64,000 nt of DNA, from positions 1-64,000 of the forward strand of contig JBFMHP010000039.1 in assembly GCA_040752855.1 (NCBI GenBank), read 5' to 3'. The position numbers and the translations under genes are program-made. The notes below the pieces were generated by a model. It saw only the letters and a list, made by a program, of their open reading frames with translations, was not told the DNA's origin and did no database searches. This stretch comes from JBFMHP01 sp040752855. GTDB lineage: Bacteria; Pseudomonadota; Gammaproteobacteria; RBG-16-57-12. Shown piece after piece: positions 57,567 to 64,000 of the stretch (position 1 is its first letter; each line of letters begins with the position of its first letter).

Positions 57567-58225
57567 CGCGCGGCGCTCGCCCTGTGCGTCGGTCGCTCTC
57601 GGCATCCTGCCTCCCGCGACACTCGCACATCCCTGTGCGTCGCTTTTACGTTGCGGGCCAGTTCGAACAGCGCATGCACCAGGGCGGCAACGCCGACGTA
57701 GAAGGCCAGCGATTGCAGATACCTCGGGAAATATTGCGCCAGCCGCCCGGCGAACTCGGCGAGGGTCGGCTCGACAAAGCGGCCGGAGAAGAAATAGAAC
57801 CCGCCGCTGGAGAACAGCTCGCAGACCACGGCGCCGGTCATGACGGCCCCGGCAAGCGGCAGCAACGTATGCCACTCGAAGCGATATTGCCCGGCATACC
57901 AGCGTCCGGCGAACCAGAGGGCGCCGTAGGCCGGTAACAGGAAGAAGTAGGCAGGGGTCAGGCAAAAGGCCCGGCCGCCGCTCACGATCTCCGCCAGGCT
58001 GGCGCCACCGAGCAGGTGAGGGGTGAAATCCAGCCCCCAGACCAAGGCGAGCATGGCCGGCAGGGTCCACACCGGCCGCAGGTACACGCCGGCGAGAAAG
58101 AACACGGCCCAAGAGGCGCCGGGCAGGCTGTGCAGCGTCGCGAAGTGCTGGCCCCTAGTGGCGATGAGCAGCAGCATCAGCATGGCGCCGATCAGGATTT
58201 GATTGCGGTTCGATAATGTCAACAT
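57563..58225 (-). CDS. Membrane protein of the cobalamin operon (ECF-transporter S-component-like)
   Basis: 220 residues with about six hydrophobic segments (ILIGAMLMLLLIATRG, WAVFFLAGVYLRPVW, LPAMLALVWGLDFTPHL, CLTPAYFFLLPAYGALWFAG, LPLAGAVMTGAVVCELFSSG, LAFYVGVAALVHALFELA). Size, helix count and position between btuB and cobO fit an S-component for a cobalamin precursor or cobalt; no ATPase genes are nearby, so that is inference. The last ~28 residues (ATHRDVRVSREAGCRER and onward) come from the second copy of the palindromic repeat, in another frame than in cobO. Overlaps cobO by 4 bases. Confidence 0.7.
   Translation of the reverse strand: MLTLSNRNQILIGAMLMLLLIATRGQHFATLHSLPGASWAVFFLAGVYLRPVWTLPAMLALVWGLDFTPHLLGGASLAEIVSGGRAFCLTPAYFFLLPAYGALWFAGRWYAGQYRFEWHTLLPLAGAVMTGAVVCELFSSGGFYFFSGRFVEPTLAEFAGRLAQYFPRYLQSLAFYVGVAALVHALFELARNVKATHRDVRVSREAGCRERPTHRASAAR
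57595..57643 (-). repeat. ~49-bp palindromic repeat, copy at the end of the upstream membrane-protein gene
   Basis: Same sequence as 57292-57340 with one mismatch. Here it is translated in a different frame as the C-terminal tail of the membrane protein. Both copies are stop-free in the frames used. The two copies are 255 bases apart in the same orientation. Confidence 0.9.
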
Positions 58226-58255
58226 GACGGGCTCCTTGGGTTGTGTCGTTTGTGG

Positions 58256-60046
58256 TCAGGGTTGATAGCGCAGGGTCAGGTACAGGCTGCGCCCCGGCTG
58301 GTTGTAGAACGCGGCGGTCTCATAGTCCTTGCCGAGCAGGTTCTCGATGCGCGCCTGCATGAGCCAATCCTTGGCCAGGCCAATCTCGGCACGCACGTCG
58401 AGCGTGGTATAGCCGCCCAAGCTCCGGGTGTTGGCGAGATCGTCATAGCGGTTGCCCGCGGCGAGCAGGGTGGCACCCAGGCGGCAATGGCCAAAATCGC
58501 GATCGGCGTCGAGGCGCAGGGATTGCCTGGCTCTGCGCGGCAGCATGTTGCCGTCATTGGCGCCCCCAGAACGGTTTTCCGGATCGAGCAGCGTGAGGTT
58601 CGCGTTCATATCCCAGCTTCCCAGCCGGACGCCGGTTACCGCTTCCAGGCCGCGGATGCGCGCCTGGTCGATGTTGGCGGGTGCGAAGGTGCTTGAGTCG
58701 AAGGCGATCAGATCATGGATGCGGGTCTCGTAAGCGTTGAGCGACCACCGGCCCCAGGCGGGCTCACCGCGCAGGCCGAGCTCCATGCTGCGCGACTCCT
58801 CGGGGCGCAGGTCCGGCTTGCCATAACCCGGAAAGTACAGCTCGTTGAACGTCGGCGCCTTGAATGCGGTCCCATAGACTGCAGTCAGCCGCAGGCCTGC
58901 GCGCAGGGCGTAACCCCAGGCCGCGCCGCCGGTGTTCCGGTTGCCGAACTGTTCGTTGTCTTCCCGGCGCAGGGACAGTTGCACATCCTGGGCCCCGAAC
59001 GCCCCCTGATATTGGGTGAACAGTCCCGTGTTGTCGCGCGCGCCAACGGCATAGGCAGCGGTGCCGTCGACCCGGTCGTCTTGATAGTCGGCGCCGAGCG
59101 TGAGCAGATGATCGGTGGCGATGGAAAGGTCGTTCTGGAAAGAGAGCGTATCCCGTTGCGTGTCGAAGCGGCTCTTAAAGACGCCGTCTTTGAAATTATC
59201 AGACTCATCCCGGCTGCGGCCCGCTGTCAGGGCGATGCGCCACATGTCCACGGGGGAAAAGCGCAGCGTCCCGCCCGACACCTGTTGCACCGACTCGGAT
59301 TCGTTGACGGCGCTGCCGTCGAACTCGTTATCGCCTTCGGCATGCATGGCGTGGATGTCCAGCTCGATCCCGCTGTCGAACTGACGGCCCGCGCGCAGCG
59401 ACCCCGACCGGTTGCGATAACCGTCGCGATCGGGATCGGAATCGGTGCGGGCGTCAAAGCCCTCGGTGGCGAAGCCGCTCGCGCTCACATTGAACCAGCC
59501 GCGATCGCCGCCGCCCGACACTCCCGTCGATACGTTATGGGTGCGATTGCTACCGCCGCCGATATGAAAGAAGGGCTTGAAGGCGCCGCCGCCCTTGCGG
59601 GTGAAGATCTGGATCACCCCACCGATGGCCTCGGAGCCGTACAGGCTGGAGCGCGGCCCGCGCACGATCTCGATGCGTTCGATCTGCTCGACGGGAATAT
59701 CCTGAAACGACGTGGTGCCCAGCGTCGCCGAGCCGACCTTGACGCCGTCGACCAGAACCAGCACGTGGTCGGACTCGGTGCCTCGCAGGAATACCGAGGT
59801 GGCCTTGCCGGCGCCGCCGTTGTTAGCGATGCTGACGCCCGGGACGCCACGCAGTAAATCCTGGACGGACTGCGCCTGCAGGCGCTCTATCTCTTTTTTC
59901 GTGATGACGGTTACCGAGGACAGCGTCTCGTCCGCCGTTTGGGCGGTGCGGGTCGCGGTGACGATGAGGGGATCGAATTCGGTGGCAAAAGCCGAGCGGG
60001 CGCACAACAGCATCAGTGCCGCCGCAGGCAGACAGCGTTTCTTCAT
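58256..60046 (-). CDS. btuB: TonB-dependent vitamin B12 outer membrane receptor BtuB
   Basis: 596 residues. A signal peptide (ending ARSAFATEFDP) is followed by a TonB box (DPLIVTATRTAQT). The plug domain follows (ITKKEIERLQAQSVQDLLRG, VPGVSIANNGGAGKATSVFL, VLVLVDGVKVGSATLGTTSF, RIEIVRGPRSSLYGSEAIGG). The 22-strand barrel ends with the usual aromatic strand (SLYLTLRYQP). It takes up cobalamin across the outer membrane, powered by TonB. First gene of the operon, 134 or more bases after the cobalamin riboswitch, so expression should fall when B12 is plentiful. Confidence 0.94.
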   Translation of the reverse strand: MKKRCLPAAALMLLCARSAFATEFDPLIVTATRTAQTADETLSSVTVITKKEIERLQAQSVQDLLRGVPGVSIANNGGAGKATSVFLRGTESDHVLVLVDGVKVGSATLGTTSFQDIPVEQIERIEIVRGPRSSLYGSEAIGGVIQIFTRKGGGAFKPFFHIGGGSNRTHNVSTGVSGGGDRGWFNVSASGFATEGFDARTDSDPDRDGYRNRSGSLRAGRQFDSGIELDIHAMHAEGDNEFDGSAVNESESVQQVSGGTLRFSPVDMWRIALTAGRSRDESDNFKDGVFKSRFDTQRDTLSFQNDLSIATDHLLTLGADYQDDRVDGTAAYAVGARDNTGLFTQYQGAFGAQDVQLSLRREDNEQFGNRNTGGAAWGYALRAGLRLTAVYGTAFKAPTFNELYFPGYGKPDLRPEESRSMELGLRGEPAWGRWSLNAYETRIHDLIAFDSSTFAPANIDQARIRGLEAVTGVRLGSWDMNANLTLLDPENRSGGANDGNMLPRRARQSLRLDADRDFGHCRLGATLLAAGNRYDDLANTRSLGGYTTLDVRAEIGLAKDWLMQARIENLLGKDYETAAFYNQPGRSLYLTLRYQP

Positions 60047-60179
60047 TTTTTGTTTTCCTCCGGCGCACTCACCCGCGCGCCAATCGGTGACACAAAGACA
60101 CCGCGGAGGAAAAGAATCAGACGGAAACAGGGAAAGAAGAACGACCTGTCAGCCGCAGCATCGCCCTCCGCAATGCCAA

Positions 60180-60390
60180 CCAACGGCTTCAGGCCGGTCT
60201 CCGGGCTCGCGAGCGGTCTTGAAAGACCTGGGCGGATCGCCTTCCCACGTCGAAACGCAGTGGCTCGATGATCCGCGTGCTACTCACTTACCGTTGCGGG
60301 GGCAGCGCCGGAATTGTTCGACAAAATGTCAGGAACGCACCGGCTTCCCGTTTCATCCCTTGGGTGGATACCCTTGGGACACCTGAAGCA
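60180..60390 (-). promoter_or_regulatory. Cobalamin riboswitch
   Basis: Reading the minus strand from 60390: AGGTGTCCCAAGGG, then ATGAAACGGGAAGCCGGTGC, GGCGCTGCCCCCGCAACGGT with AAGTGAGT, GAGCCACTGCGTTTCGACGT with GGGAAGGCG, and the closing GCGAGCCCGGAGACCGGCC. These are the hallmark blocks of the B12-sensing riboswitch (the GCCACTG…GGGAAGGCG and CCCGCAACGGTAAGTG cores). It lies upstream of btuB and should turn down the operon when adenosylcobalamin binds. Confidence 0.95.
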
Positions 60391-60582
60391 GGCCATAAAC
60401 TAAACCTGCAACGTCGAAGCAGTCAAATTTTTTTCGCGCGGGCGCGACCGTCATCCAACCGCTTGAACGGTCACCGCGCAACTCATCGACTTTGAACGGC
60501 GCCGTCGACGATCGTTGGAGCCGTTGGCCCTGCGCCGGGGAACAAAGCCCGCTGGAGTCCTCGCGATCTTGCAGAAATGCGC

Positions 60583-60614
60583 AAAAAAAAAAGACCAACC
60601 GCGATTGGTTGGCC
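60583..60614 (-). terminator. Rho-independent terminator after tRNA-Phe
   Basis: The stem GGCCAACC / GGTTGGTC with a short loop is followed on the minus strand by ten T. It lies 13 bases after the tRNA 3' end. Confidence 0.9.
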
Positions 60615-60626
60615 TTTATATTTTAG

Positions 60627-60702
60627 TGGTGCCCGGGGGCGGAATCGAACCACCGACACGAGGATTTTCAATCCTCTGCTCTACCGACTGAGCTACCCGG
60701 GC
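60627..60702 (-). tRNA. tRNA-Phe (GAA)
   Basis: A 76-base cloverleaf including encoded CCA. The acceptor GCCCGGG pairs with CCCGGGC. The D-arm is GCTCAGTCGGTAGAGC. The anticodon stem-loop GAGGA-TTGAAAA-TCCTC has anticodon GAA. The T-arm is CGGTGGTTCGATTCCGCCC. The anticodon identifies phenylalanine. Confidence 0.97.
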
Positions 60703-60761
60703 GCCGGAAGAAGGCGTATTAAACCTGTAGAACGGCCCTGAGTCAAGCGCCGTGGGCGCGG

Positions 60762-61034
60762 CTACTTCTTGGGGGGAACGTAGTCTTCGGGGAGCTTGCC
60801 GCCGTCGCCGAAGAAGAAGCTGTTCATCTGCTCTTCGAGAAAGGCGCGGTGCTTGGGATCGATCGGGCTGAGGCGGTATTCGTTGATCAGCATGGTCTGC
60901 TGGCGCAGCCACATTTGCCAGCCTTCCTTCGAGACATTTTCGAAGATTTTCTTGCCCAGCGCACCGGGATAGGGCTGCCGGTCGAGGCCTTCGGCCTCTT
61001 TTCCTGTTTTGACGCACTTCACCATTCGAGTCAT
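60762..61034 (-). CDS. yggX: Probable Fe(2+)-trafficking protein YggX
   Basis: 90 residues, the family length. It has MVKCVKTGKEAEGLDRQPYP with the single conserved Cys, then GKKIFENVSKEGWQMWLRQQ and a C-terminal GDGGKLPEDYVPP. It protects iron-sulfur proteins from oxidative damage and may pass iron to them. It follows mutY by 17 bases on the same strand, the usual mutY-yggX operon in gammaproteobacteria. The ATG at 61034 is preferred over one six codons upstream. Confidence 0.96.
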   Translation of the reverse strand: MTRMVKCVKTGKEAEGLDRQPYPGALGKKIFENVSKEGWQMWLRQQTMLINEYRLSPIDPKHRAFLEEQMNSFFFGDGGKLPEDYVPPKK

Positions 61035-61051
61035 GGATACAACACCTTTCA

Positions 61052-62107
61052 CTATGTGATTTGCGATGCGAGTTGCGCGAGCAGGCGCTCTACCGGGGCG
61101 GCCAATCCGCGCGCATCGGGTTGTTGAGTGTTATACCAGACTATGTCGCCCGGTTCCATGATGCGATGGCCTGCAGAGCGCGATTGCAGCAGCAGCGGTT
61201 GGATGTCGAGATGAAAATGGCTGAAGGTGTGGCGCAGCACCGCGCCCGGGGTGGGCTGCCGCACCGTGAGGCCGTAGCGGCGCGCGCACCAGGCCTCGAG
61301 CGGATCGTCCTGCGGCCACTCCGGCAGGCTCCACAAACCACCCCAGATGCCGGTGGGCGGGCGACGTTCGAGCAGCACGTGTCCGTGGTCATCGCGAATG
61401 ATCAGCATGGTGGTGGTGCGCACGGGCAGCGCCTTGCGTGGGCGCGGGGTCGGGAAGTCTGCTGTACGCTGCAATTGCCTCGCCTGGCAGCCGGAGTGCA
61501 GCGGGCAGTGCTCGCACTGCGGCCGGGTGCGCGTGCAGCAGGTCGCGCCCAGGTCCATGATGGCCTGGGTGTACTCGGGCACGCGCTCATGCGGGGTGTG
61601 CTGGTCGGCCAGCGCCCAGAGTCGTTTTTCAACCGCGGGCTGCCCCGGCCAGCCTGAGATGGCGTGATAGCGGCAGAGCACGCGCTTGACGTTGCCGTCG
61701 AGGATCACCTGGCGGCTGCCGGTGCTGAAGGCGAGGATCGCCCCGGCGGTGGAGGGGCCGATGCCGGGCAGGGCCACGACCTGCTCGAACTCGGTGGGAA
61801 AACGCCCGCAATGCTCATCGCGGATGCGCTGCGCGGCGCGGTGCAGATTGCGCGCCCGGGCGTAATAGCCGAGCCCGCTCCAGAGGTGCAGCACCTCGTC
61901 GATGCCGGCATCGGCGAGGCGCACCACATCGGGGAAGCGTGCCATGAAGCGCTGGTAATACGGAATGACGGTCGTGACCTGGGTCTGCTGCAACATAATC
62001 TCGGAGATCCAGATCGCATAGGCGTCGCGCCCCTGCTGCCAAGGCAGGTCCTTGCGGCCGGAATGGTCGTACCAGGCGAGGAGTTGTTTGGCGAAGGAGT
62101 CTGACAT
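61052..62107 (-). CDS. mutY: A/G-specific adenine glycosylase MutY
   Basis: 351 residues. The N-terminal domain has WISEIMLQQTQVTTVIPYY (catalytic Glu), the helix-hairpin-helix VALPGIGPSTAGAILAF, the catalytic Asp in VILDGNVKRVLCRY, and a complete 4Fe-4S set C-x6-C-x2-C-x5-C (CCTRTRPQCEHCPLHSGC). The C-terminal Nudix-like domain, which reads 8-oxoguanine, contains GIWGGLWSLPEWP. It removes adenine mispaired with 8-oxoG. Upstream of yggX by 17 bases. Confidence 0.96.
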   Translation of the reverse strand: MSDSFAKQLLAWYDHSGRKDLPWQQGRDAYAIWISEIMLQQTQVTTVIPYYQRFMARFPDVVRLADAGIDEVLHLWSGLGYYARARNLHRAAQRIRDEHCGRFPTEFEQVVALPGIGPSTAGAILAFSTGSRQVILDGNVKRVLCRYHAISGWPGQPAVEKRLWALADQHTPHERVPEYTQAIMDLGATCCTRTRPQCEHCPLHSGCQARQLQRTADFPTPRPRKALPVRTTTMLIIRDDHGHVLLERRPPTGIWGGLWSLPEWPQDDPLEAWCARRYGLTVRQPTPGAVLRHTFSHFHLDIQPLLLQSRSAGHRIMEPGDIVWYNTQQPDARGLAAPVERLLAQLASQIT

Positions 62108-62245
62108 GGCTGCGCTTAACATACAGGATTGTGATTGCGAAAACAGCTAGCAACCGCTGGCAGCCGCGGCGGCATAAAATGATCGATAACCTTGTCTAAA
62201 ATTACTTGACCGCATCTGAACGAGACAATTCTCAAATTCCCGGAA

Positions 62246-62274
62246 TTGACGTAACATGACCGCTCGAACATAAA
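62246..62274 (+). promoter_or_regulatory. Possible sigma-70 promoter of the metal-efflux locus
   Basis: TTGACG and CATAAA are separated by 17 bases. It would start transcription only about five to seven bases before the ATG at 62287, an unusually short leader, so it may be accidental. Confidence 0.3.
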
Positions 62275-62286
62275 TAGCCGCCAACC

Positions 62287-62715
62287 ATGCTGCAGCTGCG
62301 CCGACACATCCTGAACAACGCGTATCTCTGGACCATCTGCCTGGCAAGCGCGCTGGTTTTCGTGTTCTGTGTGCAGCCGCATATACATATTCACACGGAC
62401 CACCAACACACCGCCGACGTAGCGCCACACCCCCACCAAGCCGATGTGCATCAATCCCATTTGGGAAACACGCATGACGCCGAACACGGCTCCGCGGCCC
62501 ATTTGGAGCATGAAACCTATGTCGTCAATGTCTCACCCGACGGGATACACAAATCCTTTACTTCCATGCTGCTGGTCTGCGCGCTTATAAGCATTGTCAT
62601 TCTCTTGCTTTCGCCGGCAACCCGCCTATTGCTGAGTTTCCCGCATCAAGACGATTTCCCTCACCTTCGCCGCCGCGCGGCCCTGCCGCCCCAACTGCGC
62701 GCGCCGCCGCGCTAA
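62287..62715 (+). CDS. His-rich membrane-anchored protein of a metal-efflux locus
   Basis: 142 residues. One membrane segment or signal lies at about 13-30 (LWTICLASALVFVFCVQP). A His-rich periplasmic stretch follows (HIHIHTDHQHTADV, then HPHQADVHQSHLG and HDAEHGSAAHLEHE). A second hydrophobic segment at about 93-112 (MLLVCALISIVILLLSPATR) is followed by a basic tail. The His repeats fit zinc, cobalt or nickel binding. It precedes a CzcC-like gene by 136 bases, the typical place of small metal-binding partners of CzcCBA pumps. Sequence family not named. Confidence 0.75.
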   Translation: MLQLRRHILNNAYLWTICLASALVFVFCVQPHIHIHTDHQHTADVAPHPHQADVHQSHLGNTHDAEHGSAAHLEHETYVVNVSPDGIHKSFTSMLLVCALISIVILLLSPATRLLLSFPHQDDFPHLRRRAALPPQLRAPPR

Positions 62716-62851
62716 ACATCCCTCTTCGCATCACTGAAAAGCACTGACGCCACCGGCGTTCAGGCATGCCTGCGCGCTGTCACGCCGGGCATCCGGAACC
62801 TTCGTCCGCGGGCAGTGCACATCAACCGGCAAAAACACAGAAGGAATACAC

Positions 62852-64000
62852 ATGAGATATGCATTCATTTGGATGCTGGCGTGCATGGCGACACCCATCG
62901 CCCAGGCAACGCCGGAAACCGCCCCCTCGCCCCTCACACTGCAACAGGTGATCGGCCGGGTGCTGGAACGGAATCCACAGCTCGCGATTCACGATTTTGA
63001 GCGCCAAGCAGCGGCCGCCAGAACACGCCAGGCCGAGCAAAGCACTCCGTATGAACTGCGGATGGAGCTGGCAAACCTGGCCGGCAGCGGCGCCTATCAG
63101 GGTATCGATCGGCTGGAGTCCACCCTCAGCCTCATCAGGCTGCTGGAGACCCGTGAGTTACGCGCCTCCCGCCGCGACCTGGCGCAGCAGCACACCCTGT
63201 TGTTGCGCAATGAACAGGACAGCCAACGCCTGGATCTGCTGGCGCACGCAACCGAACAGTTCATCCATGTGGTGGTTGATCAACACAAACTCAGGATCGC
63301 CGAGGACCATCTGACCCTGGTGCGCCACACTCACGAGATCGTTTCGCAGCGGGTCAAGGCGGGCAGGAGCCACATCGCCGAACAACGCCGCCTGGAGATG
63401 GCGTTGGCGCGCGCCGAGATCGAGCTGGAACACGCCGAGCATGAACTCAATACATCACGCCTGAAACTGGCGGCCTTTTGGGGCGAATCCCAGCCGGACT
63501 TCGGCAGCGCAACCGCCGACCTGGTTGCCCTGCCCTCACTGCCCCCCTTCGCGCAACTGGAAACCCTGCTGACCGACAATCCCGACCTGGTGCGTTTCGC
63601 CAGCGAGGAACGCATCGCCCAGGCCCGCGTAAAGCTGGCACAGGCGCGCCGCGCGGCCCCCATGGAGCTGTCAGGGGGCCTCCGATATTTCAACGACGTC
63701 AACGACGCCGCACTGACGGCCTCCATCAGCATTCCGCTGGGCGCCGGGTCCCGTGCCCGGCCCGAGATCGACGAAATGCAGGCCCTGTCGGCACGCGAAC
63801 CCCTGCGTTTTGAACAGCGGCGTCTGGCGCTGCGCGCCGGTCTCTATGAACTCTACCAAGAGGCGCTGCATGCCCGCACCGCGTTCGAAGCGCTGCACCA
63901 TCGGATCATCCCGGCGGCGCAACTGGCGGCAGAAGACTACGAAACGGGGTATCAGAGCGGCCGCTTTTCCTTGCTCGAACTGAACGAAGCCCAAGGCGCC
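62852..64000 (+). CDS. TolC-family outer membrane factor (CzcC-like), truncated by the window end
   Basis: AAGGA lies before the ATG at 62852; the frame is open to the window end (383 residues seen of about 420 expected). A signal peptide (ending AQAT) is followed by LTLQQVIGRVLERNPQL, the usual first OEP helix. Then come long coiled-coil helices (ARTRQAEQSTPYELRMELAN, RVKAGRSHIAEQRRLEMALA) and the OEP repeat in the second half (ETLLTDNPDLVRFASEERIA, SISIPLGAGSRARPEIDEM, YETGYQSGRFSLLELNEAQ). This is the outer membrane exit duct of an RND heavy-metal efflux system. The pump and adaptor genes should lie to the right of the window. Confidence 0.9.
   Translation, partial: MRYAFIWMLACMATPIAQATPETAPSPLTLQQVIGRVLERNPQLAIHDFERQAAAARTRQAEQSTPYELRMELANLAGSGAYQGIDRLESTLSLIRLLETRELRASRRDLAQQHTLLLRNEQDSQRLDLLAHATEQFIHVVVDQHKLRIAEDHLTLVRHTHEIVSQRVKAGRSHIAEQRRLEMALARAEIELEHAEHELNTSRLKLAAFWGESQPDFGSATADLVALPSLPPFAQLETLLTDNPDLVRFASEERIAQARVKLAQARRAAPMELSGGLRYFNDVNDAALTASISIPLGAGSRARPEIDEMQALSAREPLRFEQRRLALRAGLYELYQEALHARTAFEALHHRIIPAAQLAAEDYETGYQSGRFSLLELNEAQGA

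Noticed and set aside
56904..58112. 402-codon frame containing cobO with an N-terminal extension
   Set aside because: The extension lies over the membrane-protein gene in a different frame and has no protein-like pattern; the real start overlaps that gene's stop by 4 bases.
1..64000. CRISPR arrays
   Set aside because: No series of regularly spaced identical repeats with unique spacers was seen; the repeats present are tandem, inverted or dispersed.
1..64000. rRNA genes, prophage or complete insertion sequences
   Set aside because: No rRNA-like sequence, no phage structural genes and no intact transposase frame were found; only repeat or end-like fragments.

Overview
The window looks like a chromosomal segment of a GC-rich gammaproteobacterium. 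Typical gammaproteobacterial housekeeping genes (nudE, cysQ, rsmJ, mnmC, yggX, mutY, an AqpZ-type aquaporin, nhaA, a BepA-like protease) are mixed with a split B12-dependent ribonucleotide reductase of the Pseudomonas NrdJa/NrdJb type and a riboswitch-controlled cobalamin operon. A chromatialean or related environmental, possibly osmotically stressed, lineage is plausible from the gene mix (mscL, mscS, aqpZ, nhaA, TSP3-OmpA); that placement is inference.

Region 1-8.2 kb is accessory in character. It holds a DUF4382-type lipoprotein with a repetitive Pro/Ser/Thr tail that runs off the left edge, a lower-GC cluster of small lipoproteins and a monooxygenase-like protein, an aquaporin, a decayed gene, and a glycine-zipper protein between two copies of a dispersed palindromic repeat. 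Region 8.2-11.1 kb is the most foreign part: duplicated leader sequences, stacked repeats, a HEPN-like protein gene and a frameshifted Mrr-type restriction gene. Each of those last two starts just after a GTTAGGC motif, as integron gene cassettes do.

Region 11.3-14.7 kb carries nrdJa-nrdJb with NrdR boxes upstream. Region 14.7-25.5 kb is core: fructosamine kinase, nudE-cysQ, OmpA/TSP3 protein, mscL, mscS, a hot-dog thioesterase-like protein, rsmJ, an exported amidohydrolase, and a DUF898-M48 peptidase pair. Region 25.6-33.8 kb has two DUF1631-like fragments, a beta-CASP RNase, nhaA with an overlapping small gene, a TraB-family and a HupE/UreJ-family membrane protein. Region 33.8-37.9 kb is a divergent module: DUF4331 protein plus small lipoprotein on one side, ECF sigma factor plus ChrR-like cupin anti-sigma factor and a DUF4198 protein on the other. 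Region 37.8-52.9 kb contains a GAF-PAS-GGDEF-EAL protein, a HerA-like ATPase, small helical proteins, Hsp20 (with a heat-shock-like promoter), an M16C peptidase, a BepA-like M48 protease, mnmC, small membrane proteins, a SprT-like and a GIY-YIG protein.

Region 53.0-60.4 kb is a seven-gene minus-strand cobalamin operon (btuB, a membrane protein, cobO, cobB, bluB, cbiB, cobD) behind a cobalamin riboswitch. Genes overlap or nearly touch. A palindromic ~49-bp repeat lies in-frame inside cobO and again over the end of the upstream gene. Region 60.6-64 kb has tRNA-Phe(GAA), yggX, mutY and the start of a metal-efflux locus (His-rich small protein and a CzcC-like TolC-family protein cut by the right edge).

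Several families of dispersed palindromic repeats (REP-like pairs, a MITE-like element with terminal inverted repeats, TAGGGTGGG elements) sit between genes throughout.
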